From NCBI GenBank assembly GCA_050180895.1, contig JBFXDS010000003.1, positions 372,001 through 436,000 of the forward strand: DNA of 64,000 bases, written 5' to 3'. Shown here piece after piece: positions 35,454-44,403 of this stretch (its first letter is position 1; every line of letters starts with the position of its first letter). The notes beneath the pieces are model-generated. The model was not told the origin of the DNA. It made no database searches and saw only the letters and a list, made by a program, of their open reading frames with translations. The translations under genes were made by a program, and so were the position numbers. The DNA comes from JBGPEQ01 sp050180895. Lineage in GTDB: Bacteria > Pseudomonadota > Alphaproteobacteria > Dongiales > Dongiaceae.

Positions 35454-36504
35454 GAGCGTTTTTGAGGATGATGGAATCGGAAGGGGATTCCCAAGGGGGA
35501 GTTTTTGTGATTCACGATACTCGCGGGCGACGAAGCGAGGATCGAGATGGGGAAGCCCTATTCACAGGATTTAAGGGAGCGAGTAATCGCGGCGATGAAT
35601 AGCGGGGGTGAGGCCTACAAGCTGGCGCCGCTGTTCCGGGTCAGCGTGTCATACATCTACAAGGTTCTGGGGCGTCGGCGAGCGACGGGAGAGACGACGG
35701 CGCGGCGCTGGGCCGGCGGTCCGAAGCCCAAACTGGCCGAGCAGGACGATGCGCTGCGCGCGCGAGTGGCGTCGACGCCGGATGCCACGCTGGCGGAGCT
35801 GCGGGCGTGGCTCCTGGCCGAGCGTGGGGTGGCGGTAAGCACCGGCTGCCTGTGGAAGAGGCTGCGGCATCTCGATCTGACGCTTAAAAAAAGTCGGCGC
35901 GTGCGGCCGAACAGGACCGGCCGGACGTCGCCCGGGCGCGTCAGGACTGGCGCGCCAGCCAGGCCGGGCTGAACCCGAAGCGCCTCGTTTTCCTCGACGA
36001 GACCGGCGCGGCGACCAACATGGCGCGCCGCTACGGCCGCTGCCCGCGCGGACAGCGCCTCGACGTTGCTGTGCCCCACGGCCACTGGCAGACCACGACC
36101 CTCGTTGCCGCCCTGCGCCAGGAGGGCATCACCGCACCTTGCCTGTTCGATGGCCCGATCAACGCAGACTGCTTCCGGGCCTATGTCGCGCAGTGTCTTG
36201 CCCCGACACTCAACCCCGGTGACATCGTCATCCTCGACAACCTCAGCAGCCACAAAGTCGCCGGCATCCGCCAGACGATCGAGGCGGCGGGCGCCACCTT
36301 GCTCTATCTGCCGCCCTACAGCCCCGATCTCAATCCCATCGAGCAAGCCTTCGCCAAACTCAAGTCGATCTTGCGCAAGGCCGCGGCACGCTCTCGCGAC
36401 GCCCTCATCACCTCCATCGCCGACGCCCTCGCTACCTTCTCCCACCCCGAATGTGCCAACTATCTCCACAACTCAGGCTATCGCCACCAGTCGTGAAAAG
36501 GCTC
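35454..36504 (+). mobile_element. Complete IS630-family insertion sequence
   Basis: 1,051 bp bounded by TA on both sides (35452-35453 and 36505-36506), the duplicated target expected for IS630/Tc1-type elements. The ends are imperfect inverted repeats: GAGCGTTTTTGAGGATGATGG at the left (first 20 bases 35454-35473) and, read inward from the right, GAGCCTTTTCACGACTGGTG. It contains one transposase gene in two frames. A truncated second copy lies at 23346-23623 in opposite orientation. Confidence 0.9.
35547..36496 (+). CDS. IS630-family transposase, two overlapping frames joined by -1 frameshift
   Basis: Frame 1 (from ATG 35547) encodes the helix-turn-helix half (MGKPYSQDLRERVIAAMN, then RATGETTARRWAGG). 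Family similarity leaves this frame at a run of seven A's (35886-35892) and continues in the -1 frame as ARAAEQDRPDVARARQDW, KRLVFLDETGAATNMARR and LYLPPYSPDLNPIEQAFAKL. These carry the DDE residues (Asp in FLDET, Asp in VILDNLSSH, Glu in NPIEQ). With the shift the protein is about 316 residues, the family norm. Programmed slippage at A7 is known in the family; a simple inactivating mutation is the alternative. Confidence 0.85.
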
Positions 36505-36511
36505 TAAACAT

Positions 36512-36590
36512 CTAGGTCAGGATCGCCATGCTGGTCAGCTCGGTGCCGTTGTCGGAGATGCACGACAGGGGGCCCGGCCGCGCACGACGA
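36512..36590 (-). pseudogene. IS3-family transposase (OrfB) scrap
   Basis: The reverse strand encodes RPGPLSC-ISDNGTELTSMAIL-T followed by a stop. SDNGTELTS is the conserved second-Asp region of the IS3 OrfB integrase core. Only about 25 residues survive, next to the right TA of the IS630 element. Confidence 0.7.
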
Positions 36591-36664
36591 TGACAGCTCA
36601 GTTCGCCCACCGACGCTGGTGACAATCGTGGCTATCCCAGCAGGTATGTACTTCCGTTTTCTAG

Positions 36665-37621
36665 CTATAAATCGATGACAAGGTATGAGCTGATTGCGCG
36701 AGAACAACAGGGTGCAAATTTGTCGTTTCGACGTTTATCGTCCGCACTTAGGAATGAGTCCCGATGATCCACTACCCCTTCGAAGACTCGTGTTATACAC
36801 AATCCGCAAACTCCCTGCTCACACCCCGATTGCACATCGATTCCGTGAGCAAGGAGCGCTTCAAGTGCCGTGCATCCAGCCGATACTTCGACGGTAATGT
36901 TTGAGCGCGCGAGTTGGAGTAGGAAGGGTCGATCATGCCCCGTCGGGGCGGGTGGCGAAAAATATTCCTTATGGAGTGTGTGCGTAGGCCACACTAGATG
37001 CGCTGCGCGTTCGACGGCTAGCATGAAACCCGTGGGGCCGCAGAAGTATAGATGGCAATCGTTACTACGCTTGTCGAGAAGCGCATTGAGGTTCAATAGC
37101 TGGTCGGTAGGGCCGCCATCAAGGTGTAGATGAACATAACCGCGCAGCGCTGGCGCAAAGAGAATGTCGCGGAAAACCATACGCTCAGGTTGTCTAAGAC
37201 AGTAGTGGAGTTCGAATGATTCTGATCTAGCTGCCAAATGGCGCGCCATGCAAAGCAAGGGCGTGATGCCAATGCCGCCTCCAAGTAGGATTCGATGGCC
37301 AGCGCCTGCCACGAGGGGAAAATTGTTCCGCGGGACACCAATCCTAACCACATCGCCCTTCTTGGTTTGGTCATAGATTCTAATTGATCCCCCACGCCCT
37401 GTGGGTTCGCGCTGCACTGCGATAAGGTAGTGATCTCGATCTTCGGGGCCGTTGCAAAGCGAGTATTGCCGAACAACTCCTTTGTCGATGTAGACATCAA
37501 TGTGTGCGCCGGGCGTAAAGTCTGACAACGAAACACCCTCCGGTTTGAGGCGGTAAGACCGGACATCGAGTGCTTCGTCAGTGACTTCGAGGACACGAGA
37601 CGTTAAGAGTCCCCCTTCCAC
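36665..37621 (-). CDS. VanB/phthalate dioxygenase reductase-family oxidoreductase
   Basis: 318 residues: an FMN domain (VRQYSLCNGPEDRDHYLIAV), an NAD domain (LLGGGIGITPLLCMARHL) and a C-terminal plant-type [2Fe-2S] domain (CEQGVCGLC plus a later Cys near CCSRAI). It passes electrons from NADH to a Rieske oxygenase. The start is GTG 37621 behind AGAGGGG. The only Rieske oxygenase in the island, 39603-40775, is on the same strand two genes upstream, so the two are likely partners. Confidence 0.9.
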   Translation of the reverse strand: MEGGLLTSRVLEVTDEALDVRSYRLKPEGVSLSDFTPGAHIDVYIDKGVVRQYSLCNGPEDRDHYLIAVQREPTGRGGSIRIYDQTKKGDVVRIGVPRNNFPLVAGAGHRILLGGGIGITPLLCMARHLAARSESFELHYCLRQPERMVFRDILFAPALRGYVHLHLDGGPTDQLLNLNALLDKRSNDCHLYFCGPTGFMLAVERAAHLVWPTHTLHKEYFSPPAPTGHDRPFLLQLARSNITVEVSAGCTALEALLAHGIDVQSGCEQGVCGLCITRVFEGVVDHRDSFLSADDKRRNDKFAPCCSRAISSYLVIDL

Positions 37622-37875
37622 CGCCCCTCTCTTGTTGGCCTATGCGGCTTTTGTGCTATAGCCCAGCCCGATCGCAACGTGGGGGGCCACATGAGCCGTG
37701 AATCGAATTTCCGGAATAGACTCACAACTGCCTGGCTGGGATATGGCTGGACATTGGGCACATGGCGTTAGATCTTTTCTACTCTTCTGTATCTGAAACA
37801 TTCGGGTACACGACATTGTGCGTTGCCGGGCCCCAACCGGAAAACCGTCGAGTCGAGAGGACTAAGGCCAGGCCT

Positions 37876-38901
37876 CTACTTTGCGGCATTGATCGCTTCT
37901 TGAATCCACCTGTCGACTTCAGCTTGATGAGCGGTGACCCATTCTTCAGCGTGGCGCCGAATATCGGAGAGAGCATTCTCACCTTCGTGGATCTTCCAAT
38001 TCTGAGCATTGACATCCTCCACAGGAATCGATGCCAACTCAAATAGTCTTTTCGCAGCTGGATTGCTCTCTAAAAAGTGCGGGCTGGCCATTATGCGCTG
38101 AGTATTGATCGGAAACCCAACATTCTTGCCTTCCGCATTTTTGGTATCTACCGTCTGGTCTCCTTCGGGCAACGAAACGAACGGTACCTCCAGCCATTCG
38201 ACGTCACGACCAGGGACCAACACGCTATTCAACCAAAGTGGTGCGTACGTATAGTACAGTATCGGTTTACCAGCCTTTATCTTGGCGATGACGTCTGCTT
38301 TAAGCACATTGAACTGACCCTGCTGGTGTGTGACGGTGTCTCGAAGTCCGTATGTGTCGAGATGATGCTCGATCACCCTCTCGCATCCCCATCCGGGAGG
38401 ACAGCCATTCAACTGCGCTTTACCGGTTCCTTCCGAGTCAAAAATCATTGCTATCTTCGGGTCCTTGAGCTGCTCCAGATTGGTGATCTGCAATGTGTCA
38501 TAGGTCTTCTTGTCGATCAGATATCCCTGCGCACATCCCTTTAGAAGATCACCGACAAGTGTTAGTTTATCTGGTCCCCCCGCTTGTTCGATGAATGCCT
38601 GCTGCAGGGGATCCCAATGGTCCGCGACATAGTCAACGTCACCCTGCGCCACGGCCACATGAAGAACGGGAACGTCCATCTCGATCGCTGGTCTAACGTC
38701 GTAACCCAGACGCTCCATCGCGATGTTGACGACCTCTGTTTGAAATAAATCCTCCAGCACGCCAACCACATGCCCCGGCTGGACAGTAATACCCTTTCCG
38801 GGGAGGTCGGTAGTGAACCCCCGCGACGATAGAACTAGGACTGCACACGAACTCGCCACTGCTACAGCGGTTCGGAGTAACATCTTCGTAAATCCTGTCA
38901 C
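37876..38901 (-). CDS. proX: Glycine betaine/proline-type ABC binding protein (ProX/OpuAC family)
   Basis: 341 residues with a signal-peptide-like N-terminus (hydrophobic run LLRTAVAVASSCAVLVLSS). Family features include a VADHWDPLQ stretch with the ligand-contacting Trp and a YYTYAPLWLNSVL segment. GTG 38901 has GGAGG upstream. Matching ATPase and permease genes lie at 42213 and 43404. A quaternary amine (betaine, carnitine or similar) is the likely ligand, for catabolism given the Rieske oxygenase beside it; the specific ligand is unproven. Confidence 0.85.
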   Translation of the reverse strand: MTGFTKMLLRTAVAVASSCAVLVLSSRGFTTDLPGKGITVQPGHVVGVLEDLFQTEVVNIAMERLGYDVRPAIEMDVPVLHVAVAQGDVDYVADHWDPLQQAFIEQAGGPDKLTLVGDLLKGCAQGYLIDKKTYDTLQITNLEQLKDPKIAMIFDSEGTGKAQLNGCPPGWGCERVIEHHLDTYGLRDTVTHQQGQFNVLKADVIAKIKAGKPILYYTYAPLWLNSVLVPGRDVEWLEVPFVSLPEGDQTVDTKNAEGKNVGFPINTQRIMASPHFLESNPAAKRLFELASIPVEDVNAQNWKIHEGENALSDIRRHAEEWVTAHQAEVDRWIQEAINAAK

Positions 38902-39119
38902 GTTTGCCTCCTGCGTGATGTTTGTTCGCGTAACCTTTCGATGCTAACCCAGCTGTGTCCTTCGTCTTCCGAGGACGTGCTCCCTCTGTGGTGGTGCATT
39001 CCCACTCCCCCAAAGATGCGCCAACAGGGGATCAAGATGACAACGCAACGCGGTGCGGCATGGCGCAAGATCTGCGGCTCATCGACGGCGCTACATCCGA
39101 AATTGCGGATTGATATCGT

Positions 39120-39527
39120 CTACTGCAGCGGTTTGTACGCAGTCACCTGCACCTCAAGCTTAGAATCATAGATGAGGTCCGCACGAACAGTCGCTCGGAC
39201 TGGGGGATCAACTGGAAAGAATTCTTTGTACACCCGGTTGTACTCCTCAAAGTCACGAGGATCCTGCAACCACACCATCACTTTGATGATATCGCGCATA
39301 GTGCATCCCGCGTCCTTGAGCGTTGTCTCGATCTGGCGCAGAACCGTTCTTGTCTCTTGCTCGATGTTTCCATGGAGAAGATTTCCGTCCGGTCCAAGAG
39401 CGAGCTGTCCAGATACAAAAACAAAGTCTCCAGCACGGATCGCAGCTGAGATAAAATCGAGCTTGTGCGGGTAAACCTTTTTACCCTTGGTCGTCGTTTT
39501 TGAAGTCGGCATTCCTGTGGTCTCCAT
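39120..39527 (-). CDS. RidA/YjgF/Rid-family protein
   Basis: 135 residues. It has the Rid features FVFVSGQLALGPDGNLLHG, a helix with RQIETTLKDAGCTMRDIIKV and an Arg in PPVRATVRADL that in RidA binds the carboxylate of imines and enamines. It probably hydrolyses reactive imine intermediates or acts as a pathway deaminase. ATG 39527 has AGAGGG upstream. It sits between the Rieske oxygenase and the ProX-like gene on the same strand. Confidence 0.87.
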   Translation of the reverse strand: METTGMPTSKTTTKGKKVYPHKLDFISAAIRAGDFVFVSGQLALGPDGNLLHGNIEQETRTVLRQIETTLKDAGCTMRDIIKVMVWLQDPRDFEEYNRVYKEFFPVDPPVRATVRADLIYDSKLEVQVTAYKPLQ

Positions 39528-39602
39528 GGTTTCCCTCTCTAAGAGGCACGATCGTTGGTCGCTGTCGTCAAGCGTTGCAGGGGGTAAGCGGCGTGTTTGC
39601 CT

Positions 39603-40775
39603 CTACCGGTTGTGATTCTGGGTGACTCTATCAGCCCACCATGCTCCGAGGAGTGGTGTCGTGCTCTCCATGTAGGAGAAGCGACCCGGGCGAGCTAAAT
39701 GGGAAAGCAAGCCCTGATGTTGCACTTCGGATATCCCATTGTCTTCGGATAGGCCAGTACGCCACCGCTTGTAATAATAGGTGGCTCGCTCCTCGAAGTC
39801 CGAGAGCTTCGTCGTGTTGCTTGGGAAGCAGCATCCGAGCGTCGCCTTTGTCTTATGAGGCCCGTTCGGATGTAACTCGACATACCAACATGAGTCCAAC
39901 GTCAAGCACAACAACGTACACGGCAAGATACAAATGAAGTTTGTTCCTTCTGCGGCGTGCCCTTCCAACGTCTCAATGTGCGGAAACGCGTGTGAAAGAT
40001 CCTCCTCAAGTAGCGCGCGCGTGTTTGAATCATGCTTCTCTCGAAGATTGACCCAATTGCCGCGCGTACGTGTCTCGACGTATTCGCATTTCTTCTTTTG
40101 AAGTGTTGTTCTATGCACCATAGGTACGTGGTACTGTTCAACCGCATTCTCAATATGAAGTTTCCAATTACAGTTCAATTCATATTCTTGTTTGCATGTC
40201 AAGACTAAGTCGGTACAATTATAGGATTCCATTTGCTCAGGAAGATCGCCCAGGTAGTCGCAGAGAGGCTCAGCATCGTTGTCAAAATTTAGGAATACGA
40301 AACCACCCCAGCTCTCAAGTCGTATCGGGATTAATCCGTACTCTGCTTTGTCAAAATTGTGCGTCTTCTCCATACCCGCGCACGCTTTGAGAGATCCATC
40401 GAGATTGTAAACCCAACCATGATACGGGCAGACGAAATGACGGCACTTGCCGTCACCGGTCGCGATACGTGCGCCACGATGACGACAGGTGTTTGCAAAC
40501 GCTTTGAGGCTGCCATCGTTGGCTCGCACAATAATGATAGGCGTGCCGACGAAATTGACAGTTCTGTAATCCCCAGGGTTTGGGATGCTTTCCGCGCGAC
40601 CGAAAAAATTCCATACTTTTCCGAAGATGCGGTCTACCTCAAGTCGATAAAATTCATCGGAGTTGTAGCACCAGTTAGGCAGTGTTTCCGCGTCGAGCAG
40701 GGGCCGCCTAATGTTAGCGTAGGTGTTGGGGTCAAACATCGCGGTCGATAGACCTCGCTCACACAAGCTCGACAT
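39603..40775 (-). CDS. Rieske aromatic-ring/quaternary-amine oxygenase, alpha subunit
   Basis: 390 residues from ATG 40775, which has AGGAG upstream; starts at 40802 or 40739 are less supported. The Rieske [2Fe-2S] ligands are C97-x-H99 and C116-x2-H119 (TCRHRGAR, VCPYHGW). The mononuclear iron site shows His-x4-His in EQYHVPMVH. The catalytic domain belongs to the group that includes glycine betaine, carnitine and similar oxygenases. A betaine-type transporter and a VanB-type reductase nearby support oxidative attack on a quaternary amine; an aromatic substrate is possible. Confidence 0.88.
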   Translation of the reverse strand: MSSLCERGLSTAMFDPNTYANIRRPLLDAETLPNWCYNSDEFYRLEVDRIFGKVWNFFGRAESIPNPGDYRTVNFVGTPIIIVRANDGSLKAFANTCRHRGARIATGDGKCRHFVCPYHGWVYNLDGSLKACAGMEKTHNFDKAEYGLIPIRLESWGGFVFLNFDNDAEPLCDYLGDLPEQMESYNCTDLVLTCKQEYELNCNWKLHIENAVEQYHVPMVHRTTLQKKKCEYVETRTRGNWVNLREKHDSNTRALLEEDLSHAFPHIETLEGHAAEGTNFICILPCTLLCLTLDSCWYVELHPNGPHKTKATLGCCFPSNTTKLSDFEERATYYYKRWRTGLSEDNGISEVQHQGLLSHLARPGRFSYMESTTPLLGAWWADRVTQNHNR

Positions 40776-40847
40776 CGAGTGTCTCCTTTCTTCTACTCTC
40801 AAAGATCACGCTCATAGCATCGGTACCTGGGTCACCGAGCCCGCGAT

Positions 40848-41201
40848 TCAGGAATGCGGGCTCGTCATCTGTCGGATATTGGCCGTCCCGCCTTCAATCA
40901 CACCAAACCGGCCTCCTTCCACAGGAAAGTCAGTACGACGGAGTTGAAGACTTAGGTAGCGGAGGCAACTCACCCGAAGGAAAGATGCAAAATTGGGTAC
41001 CTCGCCTCGGCTCTCAATGACCTCATCGTAGAGTATTGTGATGAGCTGGTTCGTAGTGACTTCGGAGCGTCTTGCTATCTCCGCAATTACGTCCCAAACC
41101 ATATTCTCCAGACGTAAGCTTGTTACGACTCCCCGGATCCGGACAGAGCGCGATCTGCTTTCATAGAGAATCGGGTCAGCTTTGGCATATATGCTGCACA
41201 T
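40848..41201 (-). CDS. Ribbon-helix-helix (RHH_4-type) DNA-binding protein
   Basis: 117 residues from ATG 41201, preceded by GGAGG with 5-base spacing; an ATG 12 bases further out lacks such a site. The stretch SVRIRGVVTSLRLENMVWDV forms the ribbon and first helix and TTNQLITILYDEV the next, followed by the FASFLRVSCLRYLS helix typical of the alphaproteobacterial RHH_4 family. It lies just upstream of the Rieske gene on the same strand, so it may autoregulate the oxygenase operon. Confidence 0.75.
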   Translation of the reverse strand: MCSIYAKADPILYESRSRSVRIRGVVTSLRLENMVWDVIAEIARRSEVTTNQLITILYDEVIESRGEVPNFASFLRVSCLRYLSLQLRRTDFPVEGGRFGVIEGGTANIRQMTSPHS

Positions 41202-41398
41202 CAGAGCCTCCAAAACGTTCCTATCGCTGACATCGCCGCAACTCTGCAGATGGGATTATTCCACACGCATCCGTGAAGCTTGGTAATAGCGGGCTATTTT
41301 TTCATTCATCGCTTTGCTCTTCTCAGGCGGTAGACGCACGGTTAGACTGATTCGTCGACGTGCGATGATACAAAAGACCGAGAGAGGACCTCAGGGCT

Positions 41399-42088
41399 AT
41401 GACAGCTGAAACGACGGATCTGGTTATCAAACGAAACATAAGTCGAGCAGATCAGAAGCTCTTGCGTAATCTGGATGGAGTTCCCACCGGTTGGGTCACT
41501 GATGCGCAGGATGGTCGAGGAGCACTGATGCACTCGATCCGGCCGATAACCCGCAATCATCACTTCGTCGGCTCGGCGATTTGCATCGAGACCAGACCGT
41601 TGTACAACATGGCCGTGCTCGCGGTGTTGCCGCATCTGCAACCAAACGACGTTGTGGTTGTGGCAACCGGTGGAAGCGACGAAGCTGCGTGCTTTGGAGA
41701 TTTCATGACAGGCATGGCACGCAATTGTGGCGCGGTCGGCTTGGTCACAGACGGTTTGGTCCGCGATCTTGCCGGGCTGAATCAGGTTGGTGTTCCGGTG
41801 TTTGCTCGGGGTTTGTCCCCGAACCCTCCGTTCCGTGACGATGGTCCGGGAAGGATTGGCTTCGCGGTTACCATCGGTGGCCTGGAGGTCAAATCGGGAG
41901 ACGTTGTCGTTGGCGATTCTGATGGCGTAGTTGTGCTTCCGCAAAGCGATCTGCACGCCGTGCTCAAGCGACTGGACAGCGTTAGAGCTAAGGAGAAGGA
42001 GGCGGAAGCTATGGTTCGTGCGGGTAGAAAGTCTCTCACAGGACTTATTCCAGCGCTTGCGGCGAAGAGCGTTCACTATGTTGATTAA
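41399..42088 (+). CDS. RraA/HMG-aldolase-family protein
   Basis: 229 residues. It has the family motifs GAVGLVTDGLVRDLAGL (Arg and Asp of the metal/substrate site) and GDVVVGDSDGVVVLP. Members are aldolases or oxaloacetate decarboxylases for 4-hydroxy-4-methyl-2-oxoglutarate-type acids, and true RraA inhibits RNase E. With oxygenase and transporter genes around it, a catabolic aldolase or decarboxylase is the better guess. It is the only plus-strand gene among minus-strand genes of block B. Confidence 0.85.
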   Translation: MTAETTDLVIKRNISRADQKLLRNLDGVPTGWVTDAQDGRGALMHSIRPITRNHHFVGSAICIETRPLYNMAVLAVLPHLQPNDVVVVATGGSDEAACFGDFMTGMARNCGAVGLVTDGLVRDLAGLNQVGVPVFARGLSPNPPFRDDGPGRIGFAVTIGGLEVKSGDVVVGDSDGVVVLPQSDLHAVLKRLDSVRAKEKEAEAMVRAGRKSLTGLIPALAAKSVHYVD

Positions 42089-42212
42089 GGGGACGACGCG
42101 TTCGCTATTTTCCTCGCTTCTGCTCCAATCTCCTCCGATCAGCAAGCCCAAGTTAGGATAAGCACTTTGCATCGTCATGCTCCGGTGTAGCGCGATGAGG
42201 CTTGCAAGAGGG

Positions 42213-43367
42213 TTATCCGCCACCTGAACGCAGCGCCAACACAATATCATCGCGCGAGACGGTTCCGATGACGGCGCCAATGCCATCTGTAATGGCCACG
42301 GGCTCTGGTGTGTCTGCTAGCGCGTTAATGACTTCCTGGAGGATGGTATCGTGCGGCAGCTTCCGTAGTGCGACACCGCCATGGGCAACGGCGATTGGGC
42401 GCATCACATGTGTGGCGGTTAGAATCTGTAACGGCGAGATGTCTTTCACAAATTCGGCCACATAGTCATTTGCTGGGTGGAGCACCACTTCTTCGGGCGT
42501 ACCAACCTGTACGAACGCGCCGTCCTTCATGATGGCAATACGATCCCCAAGCCGAACGGCCTCTTCAAGGTCGTGGGTAATGAACAAGGTAGTCTTGCGC
42601 ATTTTTTGGGAGAGCTTTGCGAACTCGGCCTGAAGCTGTCGCCGGATGAGTGGGTCGAGAGCGCTGAAGGGCTCGTCCATCAGCAGAATGTCTGGATCGA
42701 TCGCTAGCGCGCGGGCAAGCCCAACGCGCTGCTGCATTCCACCGGAAAGCTCGTCCACATAGCGGCGCTGCCATTCGAGCAGGCCGACGATCTCAAGTTT
42801 CTCGCGCGCGATCGCCTGGCGCTCCCCACGTCTGAGACCCCGCACCTCTAGCCCATAAGCAACGTTCTCAATTACGGTCTTGTGTGGTAGGAGCGCCACA
42901 TTCTGGAACACCATCCCAATCTGGTGCGACCTGAGATGGCGTAGTTCGAAATCGTTGAGACCGTTCAGCTCCTTACCAAAGAGGCGCACCCGGCCAGCGG
43001 TGGGTTGGATCAATCGGTTGATGTGGCGGACAAGTGTTGATTTTCCGCTGCCGGAGAGACCCATGATGCAGAAGATCTCACCACTGCCGACCCTGAAGCT
43101 TACGTCGGCTACCGCGACGACGCAGCCATGACTAGCGTGGGCTTCACGCGGCGACAGCCTTCCGGCCATGAGGTCCGCCGTGAGTTCTGGCGAGGGATGT
43201 CCATAGACCTTCCACAGTTTTTCGCACTCGATGGGTGGCACCTCGTGTATCGCTGCCACGCGGTCTTCAGCCGAGACCCCGGGTGTCAAAGTCGCATGCG
43301 GCTGCCCACCACCACCTTCGACCAGCAGCGGCCTCGACGGTCTGTGTGTTGGATGGGCGATCGACAT
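42213..43367 (-). CDS. proV: Glycine betaine/proline-type ABC transporter ATPase (ProV/OpuAA)
   Basis: 384 residues. Walker A is GLSGSGKST, the Q-loop MVFQNVALLPHKTV, the signature LSGGMQQR, Walker B ILLMDEPFSALD and the switch VRLGDRIAIMKDG. The last ~70 residues (HDTILQEVINALADTPEPVA, then VIGTVSRDDIVLAL) look like a CBS-type regulatory domain, which in OpuA senses ionic strength. It lies 36 bp downstream of the ProW-like permease in the same direction. Confidence 0.9.
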   Translation of the reverse strand: MSIAHPTHRPSRPLLVEGGGGQPHATLTPGVSAEDRVAAIHEVPPIECEKLWKVYGHPSPELTADLMAGRLSPREAHASHGCVVAVADVSFRVGSGEIFCIMGLSGSGKSTLVRHINRLIQPTAGRVRLFGKELNGLNDFELRHLRSHQIGMVFQNVALLPHKTVIENVAYGLEVRGLRRGERQAIAREKLEIVGLLEWQRRYVDELSGGMQQRVGLARALAIDPDILLMDEPFSALDPLIRRQLQAEFAKLSQKMRKTTLFITHDLEEAVRLGDRIAIMKDGAFVQVGTPEEVVLHPANDYVAEFVKDISPLQILTATHVMRPIAVAHGGVALRKLPHDTILQEVINALADTPEPVAITDGIGAVIGTVSRDDIVLALRSGGG

Positions 43368-43403
43368 ACTGGCACTCCCGGACTTGGCTGGGGAATCCGA
43401 TCA

Positions 43404-44345
43404 CTAATGCTTATGAGCTAAGACGAACATTGGTCGCGCTAGTAAGCGAACCAGCCCAATTGGTCCACGGGTCGCTATGTTGATGGAGTGTCTTGCTTGA
43501 GCACCAAGCGCTTGGGTAATGCGATCGAGAATCATCGCAAGGAGGACAATCCCAATCCCGCCGATCGCGGCGAGTCCCATATCGAGACGGCCGATACCGC
43601 GCAGCACCGTTTGTCCGAGTCCTTCGACGGCGATCATCGATGCATAGACCACCATCGCCAGTGCCATCATGAGAGTCTGATTGAGCCCGGCCATGATGTT
43701 GCGTATGGCTAGTGGCATCTGTACCTTGGTGAGCACTTGCCGGTGGGTCGAGCCGAAGGCATAAGCAGCCTCCACTGCAGTCAGCGGAACACTACGAATA
43801 CCGAGGCTGGTGAGGCGAATTATCGGCGGTAGCGCAAAGAACACTGTAACGAATACGCCTGGGACGTTACCGATACCAACCAGCATTACGATTGGCACGA
43901 GATATACAAATGCAGGTAAGGTCTGCAAAACGTCGAGGAGCGGCCGGAGCAGCGCCTCGAAACGGTCATTGCGCCCAGCTAGAATGCCAATTGGGACACC
44001 GATGACCACGCAGACCGACACTGCAGTGAGGATGATTGCGAGCGTGATCAGCGTGTCATGCCATATGCCGAGCAAGCCAATCGCGAACATCGCGAATGTA
44101 ACAAAGACGGCTGTACCGAAGCCGGCGAGTTGCCAAGCGAATAGGAAAAGCACGATGAGGAAGATGGTAGGCGGAACCGATAGCAGGAATGTTGTGACCA
44201 GATCGAGGAAGTACGCCATAGGCATTCTAATGGCTTGAAAAAATGGGCGGAAGTTGTCTGCGGTCCAATCAACCGCAAACTGAACCCACTGCTTCAGGGG
44301 AAGCGTGTAGTACTTAAAAGGGTCCAATAGTAAGTCACTTTCCAT
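43404..44345 (-). CDS. proW: Glycine betaine/proline-type ABC transporter permease (ProW/OpuAB)
   Basis: 313 residues from ATG 44345, which has AGGGAGAG upstream; the open frame continues to 44498 but without a better start. The N-terminal amphipathic region (WVQFAVDWTADNFRPFFQAI) precedes the core helices. The ProW signatures DVLQTLPAFVYLVPIVMLVG and EAAYAFGSTHRQVLTKVQMP are present. It works with the ProV-like ATPase and the ProX-like protein encoded 4.5 kb away. Confidence 0.9.
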   Translation of the reverse strand: MESDLLLDPFKYYTLPLKQWVQFAVDWTADNFRPFFQAIRMPMAYFLDLVTTFLLSVPPTIFLIVLFLFAWQLAGFGTAVFVTFAMFAIGLLGIWHDTLITLAIILTAVSVCVVIGVPIGILAGRNDRFEALLRPLLDVLQTLPAFVYLVPIVMLVGIGNVPGVFVTVFFALPPIIRLTSLGIRSVPLTAVEAAYAFGSTHRQVLTKVQMPLAIRNIMAGLNQTLMMALAMVVYASMIAVEGLGQTVLRGIGRLDMGLAAIGGIGIVLLAMILDRITQALGAQARHSINIATRGPIGLVRLLARPMFVLAHKH

Positions 44346-44403
44346 CGGATGCTCTCCCTGAACTTGAGCGCAAGTCTGCCTTATTCTGGCAGTTGCCATC
44401 AGC

